A stretch of 64,000 nucleotides of DNA from Bacillus sp. SORGH_AS_0510 (GTDB lineage: Bacteria > Bacillota > Bacilli > Bacillales > Cytobacillaceae): NCBI RefSeq assembly GCF_030818775.1, contig NZ_JAUTAU010000001.1, forward strand, positions 1,740,001 through 1,804,000, given 5' to 3'. Position 1 is the stretch's first letter. Each line of letters begins with the position of its first letter. The notes under the pieces are model-generated. The model worked only from the letters and a program-made list of their open reading frames with translations. It was not told the DNA's origin and searched no databases. Positions 39,559 through 49,672 of this stretch are shown one piece after another. The position numbers and the translations under genes are program-made.

Positions 39559-41321
39559 TAATTTCCTTTGAAGAATCTTGCCAGTCCATTAAATAAACCA
39601 GACGCCGCATTTTCTTGGAATACACCTGATTTAAGTGTCATTTCTTCTTCTGGATTACTTAAATACCCAAGTTCCATTAGAACAGCTTTTTGGTTATTTT
39701 CTCGAATGACATGGAAATCGCCAAATCGGACTCCCCGACCCTGCATTTTGGTTTGTCCCACTGTCGACGAGTATAAAGTATCAGCAAGTGATTGTTGATA
39801 ATTATGATAATAATAACCTGTCATTCCACGAACGCTTCGGTCTAAATTACTATCGTAATGAATGCTGATGAAAGCATCGGCATTATAGGCGTGTGCAGTG
39901 CTTACACGAGAGGGAAGAGGAATAAAGGAATCGCTAGTCCTTGTTAAGTAAACATTTGCTCCAGCTGCCTTTAACTTATCGTATAACAAACGAGCTGTCC
40001 GAAGTGTCAATTCCTTCTCAAGCGTCCCGCTTGCTCCTGTTGTACCGTTATCTCCTCCGCCATGTCCCGGATCTAATACAATCGTTTTATTCTTAAGATA
40101 ACCTTCTGCGCCAGATTTCTCTATTTGCTTTTTACCGTTGTTACTAGAAACAATCCAACCAGCCACAAATCCAGTTTTGCCGTTCTTCAACTTAATTTCA
40201 TACCAATCATTTACTACATTTTTAACAGGGTATGAAGTGCCTTCATTTGCTAGTTCAATCACGTTAGCTTGTACACTAGCAGATGATCGGATATTCGTTC
40301 CATTATGTAGGATGGTAATGGTCTGATCCTTAACAGCTTGTCCAGATTGAGAAGGAGCGGCAGTAGATTGATCAAGATACCAGCCGGCAACCCAGCCGAA
40401 TTGGCCAGACTTATATTCAATTTTAGCCCAATTGTTATTCTCTTCAAGGATTGCATAGGTTTGACCGCTTGAGACCGTTCCAATAATAGCCGAATTTAAG
40501 GATGAACCAGAACGGACGCTAAGGCTATTAGCAGTGACAGTCCCCTTCATGCCAGTTGGCTTATTCTTAGTGGTATCTTTTACGGCCTTTGACTCTGAAT
40601 CTACAAACTCTGCACTAACCCAGCCCTTTATATTAGAGAAACCAACTTCAACCCAATTCTTTTGCTTAGAATAAATGCTTACGCTTGTGCCTTTTGTTAA
40701 TTTTCCAACGACCGCTCCTGACTGCGATGGTTCCATCCTGACATTAAGAGTATCAGCATTCACAATCCCAAAACCAGATTGTTTACTAACGGGTTCTTGC
40801 TGTTTTACCTGGGCAGTTTTTACCACTAAAAACTCTCTAGCAACCCATCCCTCGCCAAAAGGGGATGAAACCTTATACCAGTTTTCGTTCTGATCAAGGA
40901 TGTTTACTTCTTGTTCCTTATTTAAGAAACCGACAATCCGGAAGCTTGTCCCAGGGCCTGAACGAATTCTTATTTGATCGTCATTGGCTATGGCAGCTTT
41001 TCCTTTGGTGCTAGTGGAAGTTTTCGAACTGGTTGTTTTCTGTTGATTATCTTTTGTGACTAGCCAATTGACCACCCAGCCTGTTTGACCAAAGGGTAAC
41101 TCAATTTCAATCCAATCCTCTTTTTCTTTCACAATCGGAAATTTCTCGCCTCGCTTGGAAACTTTTACAAGAGGATAGCTTAGCCCAGGTCCGCTTCGCA
41201 AATTCACCGTATCAGATGTAACGGTAACGGTTCCAGTTGCCGCAATGCTTTTTCCTTGTGGCAGGAAGACTCCCAAAATAAGAATGATAGATAATAGCAG
41301 GAAACTAAATTTTTTAACCAT
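39558..41321 (-). CDS. Secreted N-acetylmuramoyl-L-alanine amidase with five SH3b repeats
   Basis: A 587-residue exported wall hydrolase. Signal peptide at 1-28 (ending GKSIAA). Five bacterial SH3 repeats, each with an LRSG/IRSG/VR-type motif and a closing GWV/GFV, span about 30-395. The amidase_3 domain (about 410-585) has zinc ligands in DPGHGG, the Glu of LEKEL, and SIHYDS, and the catalytic Glu in LMELGYLSN. It corresponds to YrvJ of B. subtilis. The ATG at 41321 follows AAGGAGGGTG. Confidence 0.93.
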   Translation of the reverse strand: MVKKFSFLLLSIILILGVFLPQGKSIAATGTVTVTSDTVNLRSGPGLSYPLVKVSKRGEKFPIVKEKEDWIEIELPFGQTGWVVNWLVTKDNQQKTTSSKTSTSTKGKAAIANDDQIRIRSGPGTSFRIVGFLNKEQEVNILDQNENWYKVSSPFGEGWVAREFLVVKTAQVKQQEPVSKQSGFGIVNADTLNVRMEPSQSGAVVGKLTKGTSVSIYSKQKNWVEVGFSNIKGWVSAEFVDSESKAVKDTTKNKPTGMKGTVTANSLSVRSGSSLNSAIIGTVSSGQTYAILEENNNWAKIEYKSGQFGWVAGWYLDQSTAAPSQSGQAVKDQTITILHNGTNIRSSASVQANVIELANEGTSYPVKNVVNDWYEIKLKNGKTGFVAGWIVSSNNGKKQIEKSGAEGYLKNKTIVLDPGHGGGDNGTTGASGTLEKELTLRTARLLYDKLKAAGANVYLTRTSDSFIPLPSRVSTAHAYNADAFISIHYDSNLDRSVRGMTGYYYHNYQQSLADTLYSSTVGQTKMQGRGVRFGDFHVIRENNQKAVLMELGYLSNPEEEMTLKSGVFQENAASGLFNGLARFFKGN

Positions 41322-41493
41322 CCACACCCTCCTTTTTTTAGTGTCAAATTTAATTTTAGCGTAAATAGAGCTGAAAATCATTCCTTAATTACTAAAATTG
41401 ACCAGTTATTACGGAAATTGAATTCATCTATGCAAGTTTTTCTTTTTTGATGGAGATAATAAGGATATCGAAGAAAAGGCAGAGGTGATGGAT

Positions 41494-41670
41494 ATGAGGT
41501 TTAGTGAAAAGGGAATGAACATCCAATCCATGGAGGGCAGGATTTTCGGCGTAGATTTCCATGATTTTATTGAAAAAGAACAGCATGCAACATCGTTCGA
41601 ACTTGCATCTGAATTTGGGCTATCAATCGGAGATGTCAGAAAGTTAAAGAAACATTTAGAGAGAAACTAA
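41494..41670 (+). CDS. Small HTH-like protein, YrzK-like
   Basis: A 58-residue protein. Its C-terminal half (FELASEFGLSIGDVRKLKKHLERN) looks like a sigma-region-4 or HTH segment. ATG at 41494 lies six bases after AGAGGTG. Position between the amidase gene and hisS fits yrzK of B. subtilis. A DNA-binding role is only suggested by the motif. Confidence 0.65.
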   Translation: MRFSEKGMNIQSMEGRIFGVDFHDFIEKEQHATSFELASEFGLSIGDVRKLKKHLERN

Positions 41671-41677
41671 ATCTCTC

Positions 41678-41706
41678 TTGACAATACTATCAATGCTCCG
41701 TATTAT
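41678..41706 (+). promoter_or_regulatory. Sigma-A promoter for hisS-aspS
   Basis: TTGACA at 41678-41683, 17 bases, TATTAT at 41701-41706. Confidence 0.88.
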
Positions 41707-41734
41707 TATATAAATATAAAACATACATGGAAAT

Positions 41735-42006
41735 AACCAATGATGGAGCATAGTAGTTAAGTACCCCCATGAAAAGAGAGGAAATGCCTTAGGCTGAAAG
41801 CATTTCTACATGAGCCTTAATGAATGAACACTCCGTAGGCTTCTCTCTGAAAAAAGTCCTTCTAGTAGGAGAGAACGTTGCAGGCGTTAACTGTAAAAGA
41901 GGAAGAGCATTGAAATTTCATTCAAGTGCCTTCAACTAGGGTGGCACCGCGGGAATATAAACTCTCGTCCCTTGTATTTCGTATACAAGGGACGAGAGTT
42001 TTTTTG
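41735..42006 (+). ncRNA. T-box leader of hisS-aspS
   Basis: The T-box sequence AGGGTGGCACCGCGGG is at 41938-41953, followed by the terminator stem ACTCTCGTCCC/GGGACGAGAGT (41961-42000) and T7. The upstream part has stem I pairings AGAGAG/CTCTCT and AAATGC/GCATTT. CAC (His) at 41829-41831, in GAACACTCC, is the likely specifier. Uncharged tRNA-His would favour read-through into hisS and aspS. Confidence 0.93.
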
Positions 42007-42059
42007 TGTTATAAAAAACTTACATATTAAGTGATTTGTGAAAAGGAGGTTTATCCACT

Positions 42060-43331
42060 ATGTCTATAAGCATTCCTAGAGGAACACAGGACATTTTACC
42101 TGGAGAAGTAGAGAAGTGGCAGCTAATTGAAGCAAAGGCAAGAGAACTTTGTGAAAAATATCAATATCAAGAGATTCGTACTCCAATTTTTGAACATACT
42201 GATCTTTTTTCAAGAGGTGTAGGGGACTCAACTGATATTGTTCAAAAAGAGATGTATACGTTTGAAGATCGTGGAAAACGCAGTATAACACTTCGACCAG
42301 AAGGAACAGCTGCAGTGGTTCGATCCTTCGTTGAGAAGAAGATGTTTGGTTACGCGAATCAGCCAGTAAAGCTTTATTATATGGGGCCTATGTTCCGCTA
42401 TGAACGTCCGCAGGCTGGTCGTTTCCGTCAGTTTGTCCAATTTGGAGTGGAAGCGTTAGGCAGCAACGATCCTGCAATTGATGCAGAAGTGATTTCTTTA
42501 GCAATGAACTTGTATAAAGAAATGGGACTAAAAAAGCTAAAATTGATCATTAACAGCCTTGGTGATAAAGAAAGCCGCACTGCTCATCGTGAAGCGTTAG
42601 TAAATCACTTTAAACCAAGAATTGGCGAGTTTTGCCACGACTGTCAAAACCGCTTAGAGAAAAATCCATTGAGAATCTTGGATTGTAAGCAAGACCGTGA
42701 TCACGAATTGATGAAAACGGCACCTTCCATTCTGGATTATCTCAATGATTATTCAAAGGCTTATTTTGAAAAATTACAACAGTATCTAACACAACTGGAT
42801 ATTCCTTTTGAAGTCGATGCCAATCTTGTAAGGGGTCTTGATTATTATAATCACACCGCATTTGAAATTATGAGCAATGCCGAAGGATTTGGTGCAATCA
42901 CTACTTTATGTGGAGGCGGCCGATATAATGGACTCGCAGAACAAATCGGTGGCCCTGAAACGCCGGGCATTGGCTTTGCCTTAAGTATTGAACGCTTTCT
43001 AGCTGCATTACAAGCAGAAGGCATTGAACTTGAAGTGAATCAAGGAATCGATTGTTACGTAGCGGCACTAGGAGAAGAAGCGAAGGATTATACCGTAGGA
43101 CTCTTACAGCAGCTTCGAATGGCTGGTTTTTCAGCAGAACGAGATTATCTAAACCGCAAGATCAAAGCTCAATTCAAAGCGGCTGATCGCTTGCAAGCAA
43201 AGTTTGTTGCTATTCTCGGAGATGAGGAATTAAAAAACAATAAAATTAATGTGAAAAACATGGCTACAGGTGAACAGGTAGAACTTGATTTACATTCTTT
43301 CATTACACAATTTAAAGAATTGCAAGCTTAA
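42060..43331 (+). CDS. hisS: Histidyl-tRNA synthetase
   Basis: A 423-residue class II synthetase. The start is [14 protein letters not shown]; motif 2 is [19 protein letters not shown]; the histidine-specific [14 protein letters not shown] and motif 3 (GFALSIERF) are present. The anticodon-binding domain is at about 330-423. AAAGGAGG precedes the ATG. First gene of the T-box operon. Confidence 0.97.
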   Translation: MSISIPRGTQDILPGEVEKWQLIEAKARELCEKYQYQEIRTPIFEHTDLFSRGVGDSTDIVQKEMYTFEDRGKRSITLRPEGTAAVVRSFVEKKMFGYANQPVKLYYMGPMFRYERPQAGRFRQFVQFGVEALGSNDPAIDAEVISLAMNLYKEMGLKKLKLIINSLGDKESRTAHREALVNHFKPRIGEFCHDCQNRLEKNPLRILDCKQDRDHELMKTAPSILDYLNDYSKAYFEKLQQYLTQLDIPFEVDANLVRGLDYYNHTAFEIMSNAEGFGAITTLCGGGRYNGLAEQIGGPETPGIGFALSIERFLAALQAEGIELEVNQGIDCYVAALGEEAKDYTVGLLQQLRMAGFSAERDYLNRKIKAQFKAADRLQAKFVAILGDEELKNNKINVKNMATGEQVELDLHSFITQFKELQA

Positions 43332-43346
43332 AGGGGGATAATTTCA

Positions 43347-45116
43347 ATGCAGGGTAGATCGTATTTTTGTGGTGAAGTTCCAGAAACAGCTGTAGGTGAA
43401 AAAGTAACATTAAAAGGGTGGGTTCAGAAGAGACGTGACCTCGGTGGGTTAATCTTTATCGATCTTCGTGACCGCACAGGTATTGTTCAGGTAGTGTTTA
43501 ACCCGGATACTTCTTCTGAGGCACTCCAAACAGCTGAGAAAATTCGTAATGAATATGTCCTTGATGTTGTGGGGACAATTGTCAGCCGTGAAGCAGGAAC
43601 CATTAATGAAAACCTGAAAACAGGAAAAATTGAAGTACAGGCAGAAAAAGTAACAATTATTAATGAAGCGAAGACTCCTCCTTTTATGATTTCTGATAAA
43701 ACAGATGCATCTGAGGATGTTCGTTTAAAGTACCGTTATTTAGATTTTCGACGTCCGGTAATTTTTGAAACCTTAAAAATGCGTCATCAAGTGACCAAAC
43801 AAATCAGAGATTTCTTGGACTCGGAAGGTTTCTTAGATATTGAAACACCAATTCTAACGAAAAGTACTCCAGAGGGGGCACGTGACTATTTAGTACCAAG
43901 CCGTGTTCATCCTGGTGAATTCTATGCGCTGCCACAATCACCACAACTATTTAAACAATTGTTGATGGTAGGTGGAATTGAGCGGTACTATCAAATTGCA
44001 CGCTGTTTCCGTGACGAAGACTTACGTGCAGATCGTCAGCCTGAATTTACTCAAATCGATATTGAAACAAGCTTCCTAAGCCAAGAGGATATCATGGGTA
44101 TGATGGAAAGAATGATGTCAAAGCTTATGAAAGAAGTAAAGGGGCTTGATATTCCTTCTGCATTCCCACGTATGACTTATGATGAGGCGATGAGTCGTTA
44201 TGGTTCTGATAAGCCGGACACACGCTTTGGATTAGAGCTTGTTGACCTATCTGAGATTGTGAAGGACTCTGGTTTTAAAGTGTTTGCGGCAGCAGTTGAG
44301 AATGGCGGACAAGTAAAAGCTCTTAACGTTAAAGGAGCAGCAGACAAGTATTCTCGTAAAGACATCGATGCATTAACAGAGTTTGTAGCTGTGTATGGTG
44401 CAAAAGGGCTGGCTTGGCTTAAAGTAGATGCGGAAGGATTAAAAGGACCGATCGCAAAATTCTTCTCTGAAGCAGATGCACAAGCATTGACTGCAAGTCT
44501 TGAAGCATCTGAAGGTGATTTGCTCTTATTTGTTGCTGATAAAAAGAGTGTAGTCGCAGATGCATTAGGTGCTCTTCGATTAAAACTGGGCAAAGACTTA
44601 CAATTAATTGATCAAAGTGTTTTCAATTTCTTATGGGTTACTGACTGGCCATTATTAGAGTACGATGAAGAAGAAGGTCGCTATTACGCTGCACACCATC
44701 CATTTACAATGCCATTTAGGGAAGATCTTGAATTGTTAGATTCAGAACCTGGAAAAGTACGTGCACAAGCCTATGACCTTGTTTTAAACGGTTATGAGCT
44801 TGGAGGCGGATCACTCCGGATTTTTGAACGTGACATTCAAGAAAAGATGTTCAGTATTCTTGGATTCTCACCTGAAGAAGCGAAGGAACAATTCGGCTTC
44901 CTATTAAATGCATTTGAATACGGTACACCGCCACATGGTGGAATTGCCCTTGGCCTTGACCGTCTGGTAATGCTACTTGCGGGCAGCACAAACCTTCGTG
45001 ATACGATTGCATTTCCTAAGACAGCAAGTGCAAGCTGCTTGTTAACAAATGCACCAGGTGAAGTTTCAGAAGATCAATTAAAGGAACTAAATTTGTCATT
45101 AAATGTTAATAAATAA
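43347..45116 (+). CDS. aspS: Aspartyl-tRNA synthetase
   Basis: A 589-residue bacterial-type class II enzyme. The OB-fold anticodon domain is at 1-110, motif 2 has [19 protein letters not shown], the bacterial GAD insertion is at about 290-420, and motif 3 is [14 protein letters not shown]. It starts 16 bases after hisS and shares its T-box control. Whether it also charges tRNA-Asn cannot be judged here. Confidence 0.97.
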   Translation: MQGRSYFCGEVPETAVGEKVTLKGWVQKRRDLGGLIFIDLRDRTGIVQVVFNPDTSSEALQTAEKIRNEYVLDVVGTIVSREAGTINENLKTGKIEVQAEKVTIINEAKTPPFMISDKTDASEDVRLKYRYLDFRRPVIFETLKMRHQVTKQIRDFLDSEGFLDIETPILTKSTPEGARDYLVPSRVHPGEFYALPQSPQLFKQLLMVGGIERYYQIARCFRDEDLRADRQPEFTQIDIETSFLSQEDIMGMMERMMSKLMKEVKGLDIPSAFPRMTYDEAMSRYGSDKPDTRFGLELVDLSEIVKDSGFKVFAAAVENGGQVKALNVKGAADKYSRKDIDALTEFVAVYGAKGLAWLKVDAEGLKGPIAKFFSEADAQALTASLEASEGDLLLFVADKKSVVADALGALRLKLGKDLQLIDQSVFNFLWVTDWPLLEYDEEEGRYYAAHHPFTMPFREDLELLDSEPGKVRAQAYDLVLNGYELGGGSLRIFERDIQEKMFSILGFSPEEAKEQFGFLLNAFEYGTPPHGGIALGLDRLVMLLAGSTNLRDTIAFPKTASASCLLTNAPGEVSEDQLKELNLSLNVNK

Positions 45117-45139
45117 CAAGAATTCGCTTTCATGAATTC

Positions 45140-45168
45140 TTGAAGCATACTTCTAAATATGTTATGAT
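45140..45168 (+). promoter_or_regulatory. Sigma-A promoter for 6S RNA
   Basis: TTGAAG at 45140-45145, a 17-base spacer, TATGAT at 45163-45168. Start expected near 45175. Confidence 0.82.
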
Positions 45169-45177
45169 TAAATCAAT

Positions 45178-45384
45178 CCAGAAGAGTCCTGAAATGTACG
45201 TTGTGTTACCTGAAGTTTTGACCGAACATTTTTATTTCGGGAGTCCGGAGTTTTTCTGATTGCGTAAATGCCTCACCCATTGACGGGATAGAGGACTTAC
45301 AATACCGGAAACAGGACACCCACCTGCTGAGTGCGGGTTTCAAAACGAAGGACATAAGCGACGGCATAATTGGGACTCTTCTAT
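45178..45384 (+). ncRNA. ssrS: 6S RNA (6S-1/BsrA type)
   Basis: A noncoding gene between aspS and tcdA, the usual site of 6S-1 RNA in Bacillus. The ends AGAAGAGTCC and GGGACTCTTCT form the closing stem. Conserved internal stretches include GGAGTCCGGAGTTTTTCTG, ATTGACGGGATAGAGGAC and GACGGCATAATTGGGACTC. The large central bulge mimics an open promoter and binds sigma-A RNA polymerase. Ends are approximate. Confidence 0.92.
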
Positions 45385-45426
45385 TTATTTTCTTGATATG
45401 TGAAAAAACAATGTGATTTTTATACC

Positions 45427-45558
45427 CTATTGATTGGAGCGGAAGTCACGAAGACTCCTGTGGGAGTATGGTTCAGGAGAGACCCCGGAGGCGCAAGCGC
45501 CGAGGAGGCTCGCCGAAACACCCACGGAAAGCGAAGTGACTGGAGCGGAAATCAACAG
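45427..45558 (+). repeat. Dispersed repeat family A, copy 3
   Basis: Third copy of the element at 18543, same orientation. Left end CTATTGATTGGAGCGGAA has one change; right end is GGAGCGGAAATCAACAG. The central hairpin is GGCGCAAGCGCC. It lies directly after 6S RNA. The open frame through it (45400-45600) is not a gene. Confidence 0.9.
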
Positions 45559-45586
45559 TCAAGTTTACTAAGAGTTTTTAAACATC

Positions 45587-45621
45587 AACCTCCAGCATAA
45601 TTGCCATGGAGGTTTTATTTT
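45587..45621 (+). terminator. Terminator-like hairpin after repeat A copy 3
   Basis: AACCTCCA pairs with TGGAGGTT around a 12-base loop, followed by TTATTTT. It may end 6S or read-through transcripts before tcdA. Confidence 0.65.
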
Positions 45622-45738
45622 GCTCATTATCTTCATAATTCCTATCTAAATACTTGTTTTTATAAGATTGTATGTTATATTTTTTAGGGTAAAAGATAAT
45701 AAAAGATATAAAATGAAACTTATTTTTGGAGGAACATC

Positions 45739-46506
45739 ATGCTGCATCAATTTTCCCGTAATGAGCTTGCCATTGGTAAAGAAGGCCTCGATATCATGAA
45801 AAATAGCACGGTTGCTGTTTTGGGAATCGGGGGTGTTGGTTCATTTGCTGCTGAAGCACTTGCTCGCTCTGGCGTTGGCCGTTTAGTTTTAATCGATAAG
45901 GATGATGTGGATATTACCAACGTTAATCGCCAGCTAATCGCTTTGCTGTCAACTGTCGGCAGACCTAAAGTAGAAATCATGCAGGAGCGTATTAAGGATA
46001 TTAATCCCGATTGTGAAGTCATTGCCCTTAAAATGTTCTACACAGAGGAAACGTATGAAGATATTTTTAGCTACAACTTGGATTTTGTTGTAGATGCTTC
46101 TGATACGATTATGTATAAAATTCACTTAATGAAGGAATGCTTAAAACGAAATATTCCGATCATCTCAAGTATGGGTGCGGCCAATAAGATGGACCCAACG
46201 CGATTCCAAATTGCAGATATTTCCAAAACTCATACGGATCCAATCGCAAAGGTAATTCGTACGAAGCTTCGTAAGGAACGCATTCATAAAGGGATTCCAG
46301 TGGTATTTTCGGATGAAAGCCCAATTGTGGTTCGTGAGGATGTTGTTAAAGTGGTTGGTAAGGAAAATGCGCCGATTCGAAAGGCGAAAATGCCGCCTGC
46401 TTCCAATGCCTTCGTCCCATCCGCAGCCGGTCTCATCATGGCAAGCTATGTAGTACGTGAGTTATTGAAAGATATCAAAATTACACGTGTATCTGATGAA
46501 AAATAA
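45739..46506 (+). CDS. tcdA: tRNA threonylcarbamoyladenosine dehydratase
   Basis: A 255-residue E1/ThiF superfamily enzyme that cyclises t6A-37 to ct6A. The nucleotide-binding GIGGVGSFAAEALARSG lies near residue 32, then DKDDVDITNVNRQ and the metal-free C-terminal region with KMPPASNAFVPSAAG. YrvM in B. subtilis. ATG after TGGAGGAACATC; terminator follows. Confidence 0.95.
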   Translation: MLHQFSRNELAIGKEGLDIMKNSTVAVLGIGGVGSFAAEALARSGVGRLVLIDKDDVDITNVNRQLIALLSTVGRPKVEIMQERIKDINPDCEVIALKMFYTEETYEDIFSYNLDFVVDASDTIMYKIHLMKECLKRNIPIISSMGAANKMDPTRFQIADISKTHTDPIAKVIRTKLRKERIHKGIPVVFSDESPIVVREDVVKVVGKENAPIRKAKMPPASNAFVPSAAGLIMASYVVRELLKDIKITRVSDEK

Positions 46507-46517
46507 TTGAAATGTAG

Positions 46518-46546
46518 GCCCTAATTAATTTGGTTAGGGCTTTTTA
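46518..46546 (+). terminator. Intrinsic terminator after tcdA
   Basis: GCCCTAA pairs with TTAGGGC around a 9-base loop, then T5. Confidence 0.88.
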
Positions 46547-46557
46547 GGTTGAATGTT

Positions 46558-46649
46558 CGTGCCCGATCCGTGCTCATAAGTTGTTTTGGGTAACGTAGAA
46601 AGGGTCTACGTGCCCGAACGCACGAGGAAAAGGCGGGATGGGTAACGTA
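46558..46649. repeat. Two degenerate units with a 51-52 base period
   Basis: CGTGCCCGA occurs at 46558 and 46609; GGGTAACGTA occurs at 46588 and 46640. Each unit therefore starts and ends with the same words while the middle differs. Unassigned intergenic repeat between tcdA and the NERD pseudogene. Confidence 0.6.
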
Positions 46650-46658
46650 AAACAAAAT

Positions 46659-47552
46659 CTACTCAAAAAATAACCATCGTCCATATCCAGTTGCTGATAA
46701 ATTCTCCATTAGTATACGTCTTAATAACTTTTTAGAATGAATCACGTGACACCACTCATGAATAAGAGTAGTTGTTATCTTTAATTCAGGAAATAGAAGT
46801 TTAAGCTCCTCTAAACTCCTTAAAACACCACTTACTACCTCTTCCTCATATCCACAATCTATACATACTAGTTTCTTATCATCTTTACAAATTAAAAAAG
46901 AATTAGATTCAGGACAAAGAATTCCTTTTTGCATTTGGTCATATCGATATGGTGGAAAACGGGAATAGGGGGATTTATCGAGATTAAAGTTTCTGCAAGT
47001 TCCCTGTGACTAGAAGTTAACTTTGAAGGAAGCTTGTTTAATTTCTTCATATAGGAATTGAGCTGAGAAAAATAAATAATTGGTTTGTTTAGAGGAGCCT
47101 GATATAAGGTGAACTCGGGGTTAATGAAGGAAACATTAACTTCGATTGGTATATTAAAACCAATATTTTTAAGTAACTGTTGTAATAGAGTTTTACTTCG
47201 CTTTAGTTGATCTAATGGATTCTGCACTATGTCCCTGGATAAAGTATAAAAACTATCATTTTCGTATAAATAGTTCCCCTCAATTTTTCACTTCAAAAGG
47301 AAAAATTATACTCTGAGAAATGGTTAACGTATCAATTTGGAAATTCGTATTATTAAAATCAATACATAAATCGTTTATAAAATACAAATCATTTTGTAGC
47401 TTACTAGTATGTTGGTCAAACATCAACTCTCCTTGATATCCTTTTTCAAGTCTTAAATAGTATTTTTGGTCTTTTGGAGACAAAGCTGTTCTCATGTAAA
47501 GTGACTTCAAAATGATAAGTTCATTCGACTTATACCTCGGTTTTAAGAGCAT
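46659..47552 (-). pseudogene. NERD-domain protein gene broken by two frameshifts
   Basis: Three minus-strand pieces form one gene. From 47552 the NERD domain runs MLLKPRYKSNELIILKSL to FPFEVKN, then stops near 47280. The next frame resumes with EGNYLYENDSFY through QNPLDQLKRSKTLLQQLL, and shifts at a five-base G run on the plus strand (46968-46972). The third piece resumes YSRFPPYRYDQMQKG and ends in a zinc-ribbon-like region and GYGRWLFFE. One expected zinc-ribbon Cys appears lost (CPESNSF). NERD proteins are nuclease-related; this copy is probably inactive. Confidence 0.85.
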
Positions 47553-47729
47553 GATACACTTCCTTTCTTTTTTACACGTACAACCTTATTTTATAAAAAA
47601 ATTCTAGAAATCCCTAAAATTGTGTGAAGGTTTTGTTAACGATTCACTAATACCACGAGTGAAAAGTTTAGGAAAATTCTTCTAAGATAATGTACACTAT
47701 AATGGACGGCTTTTGAGAGGAGAGGGAAA

Positions 47730-48656
47730 TTGGAAACAATCGTTGAATTAAAAGATGTAACCAAAGTAATTAAAGGAAGAACGATTATTGATAATATCAG
47801 CTTTAAAGTGATTAAAGGCGAAGTTTTCGGCTTCCTTGGCCCGAATGGTGCTGGGAAAACGACGACTATTCGGATGATTGTCGGCTTAATGGGGATCACT
47901 TCAGGAGATATCATCATCGGCGGTTCAAGCATCAAAACTGATTTTGAAAATGCCGTGGGACATGTAGGTGCCATCGTCGAAAATCCGGAAATGTATAAAT
48001 TTTTAACTGGTTATCAAAATCTTGTCCACTATGCACGGATGGCAAAAGGGATTACCAAGGAAAAAATTGCTGAAACGGTAGAACTAGTTGGTTTATCGGA
48101 ACGCATTCATGATAAGGTCAAAACCTATTCACTTGGTATGAGACAAAGATTAGGATTGGCTCAATGTCTTTTACATGATCCAGAGGTATTAATCCTGGAT
48201 GAGCCTACGAATGGCTTAGATCCTGCAGGAATAAGAGAGATTCGGGACTATGTTCGTCAGTTGGCACGTGAAAAAAATATGGCAGTCATTGTTTCAAGCC
48301 ACTTGCTATCTGAAATGGAAATGATGTGTGACCGAATTGGGATCATCCAAAACGGTCAGCTTATTGATGTTCAACTTGTTCAAGAGTTTGTCCAGAGCAC
48401 AGAAACCACCTATGAGTTGGAAGTAGTGCCGAGTGATCATGCCCTGCTTATAGTACAAGAGCATTATCCAAGTATCCGGGCGACCCGCTCCAGAAATGGA
48501 ATATCCGTAGAACTTTCTAAGGAAGAAATACCAAAGCTGGTCAAAGCTTTTGTCGCTGAAGACATACAGGTTTATGGCATTAAAGAAGTGGCTAAAACAT
48601 TGGAAGATCGCTTCCTGGAAGTAACGTCTGAAAAGGAGGCGGTGTCTCGTGGGTAA
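47730..48656 (+). CDS. ABC transporter ATP-binding protein (BcrA/CcmA-like)
   Basis: A 308-residue ATPase. Walker A GPNGAGKTT is near 37-45, the signature SLGMRQRLGLAQ near 133, Walker B VLILDEPTNGLDP near 155, and the H-loop SSHLLSE. An extra C-terminal domain (about 225-305) resembles antibiotic or bacteriocin exporter subfamilies. TTG start after GAGGAGAGGG. Its end overlaps the permease start by 8 bases. Substrate unknown. This pair is not at this place in B. subtilis. Confidence 0.9.
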   Translation: METIVELKDVTKVIKGRTIIDNISFKVIKGEVFGFLGPNGAGKTTTIRMIVGLMGITSGDIIIGGSSIKTDFENAVGHVGAIVENPEMYKFLTGYQNLVHYARMAKGITKEKIAETVELVGLSERIHDKVKTYSLGMRQRLGLAQCLLHDPEVLILDEPTNGLDPAGIREIRDYVRQLAREKNMAVIVSSHLLSEMEMMCDRIGIIQNGQLIDVQLVQEFVQSTETTYELEVVPSDHALLIVQEHYPSIRATRSRNGISVELSKEEIPKLVKAFVAEDIQVYGIKEVAKTLEDRFLEVTSEKEAVSRG

Positions 48657-49599
48657 TTTAATCAAGAATGAATGGATGAAAATTTTTAGACGGCCTGGAA
48701 CGTATGTGATGATTGCCATCCTGGTTATCTCCATAGCAGTGGTGGGAATGGTAACTAAGTATCAACAAAATGGAATGGATTTAACGGAAGATAAAAACTG
48801 GGAACAAGTATTACAAGAAGAAAACAATGCTTTAAAGCAACAAATGGAACAAAGTCAGTCAAAGATTGAAAAACAATTTTTCAAAAAAGAGATAGCTATT
48901 AATGATTATCGGATCAAGCATCATCTATCACCAAAAGAAAAATACTCTGTATGGTCATTCGTCAAAGATTCCTCACAGTTGATCGTCCTGGCTGGGTTAT
49001 TCATTATTATTGTAGCGGCTGGAATCGTGGCCAGCGAGTTTAATTGGGGAACCATAAAGCTGTTATTAATCCGGCCCATTAACCGAACGAAAATTTTATT
49101 ATCTAAATATTTAACCGTATTACTGTATGCTCTATTTATGCTGGGTATCCTCTTTGTTTTTTCTACCGTACTTGGCGGCATTTTGTTCGGTATGCCAGAT
49201 AAAGCAGTTCCTTATTTAAATTATAGTAATGGTCAAGTTACTGAGCAAAATATCGTTGTCCATTTATTAATTTACTATGGTTTAAGTTCCATTGATACGA
49301 TTATGCTAGTTACTATGGCATTTATGATTTCAACTGTTTTCCGCAATAGCTCTTTGGCCATCGGGCTATCGCTATTTTTATTATTTACAGGAGCGCAGCT
49401 TACCGTCCTGTTATCCATGAAATTTACGTGGGCAAAATACATACTGTTTGCGAATACTGATCTCATGCAGTATGTAGAAGGAACGCCGATGGTAGAAGGG
49501 ATGACCATGTCATTTTCTATACTCATGCTCCTGATTTACTTTGCTCTATTTCAATTTCTCGCCTTTTTTGTCTTCAAAAAACGAGATGTTGCAGCCTAA
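48649..49599 (+). CDS. ABC-2 type transporter permease
   Basis: A 316-residue permease. One N-terminal transmembrane segment (about 16-36) is followed by a long extracytoplasmic loop with coiled-coil-like composition (about 40-105), then about five membrane segments. GTG start inside the end of the ATPase gene, after AAGGAGGCGG. With the ATPase it should form a homodimeric-type exporter. Lantibiotic immunity, bacitracin-like resistance or an unrelated role are all possible. Confidence 0.88.
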   Translation: MGNLIKNEWMKIFRRPGTYVMIAILVISIAVVGMVTKYQQNGMDLTEDKNWEQVLQEENNALKQQMEQSQSKIEKQFFKKEIAINDYRIKHHLSPKEKYSVWSFVKDSSQLIVLAGLFIIIVAAGIVASEFNWGTIKLLLIRPINRTKILLSKYLTVLLYALFMLGILFVFSTVLGGILFGMPDKAVPYLNYSNGQVTEQNIVVHLLIYYGLSSIDTIMLVTMAFMISTVFRNSSLAIGLSLFLLFTGAQLTVLLSMKFTWAKYILFANTDLMQYVEGTPMVEGMTMSFSILMLLIYFALFQFLAFFVFKKRDVAA

Positions 49600-49645
49600 A
49601 AAAGGTGTCAGGCACCCTAATCAATGGTGCCTGACACCTTTATTA
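49600..49645 (+). terminator. Intrinsic terminator after the ABC transporter
   Basis: AAAGGTGTCAGGCACC pairs perfectly with GGTGCCTGACACCTTT around CTAATCAAT, a 16-base stem followed by a T-rich tail. Confidence 0.92.
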
Positions 49646-49672
49646 ATATTATAGAATGTTTATATTTCGGCT

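Noticed and set aside
45400..45600. 66-codon frame after 6S RNA
   Set aside because: It covers repeat A copy 3 and has no ribosome site.
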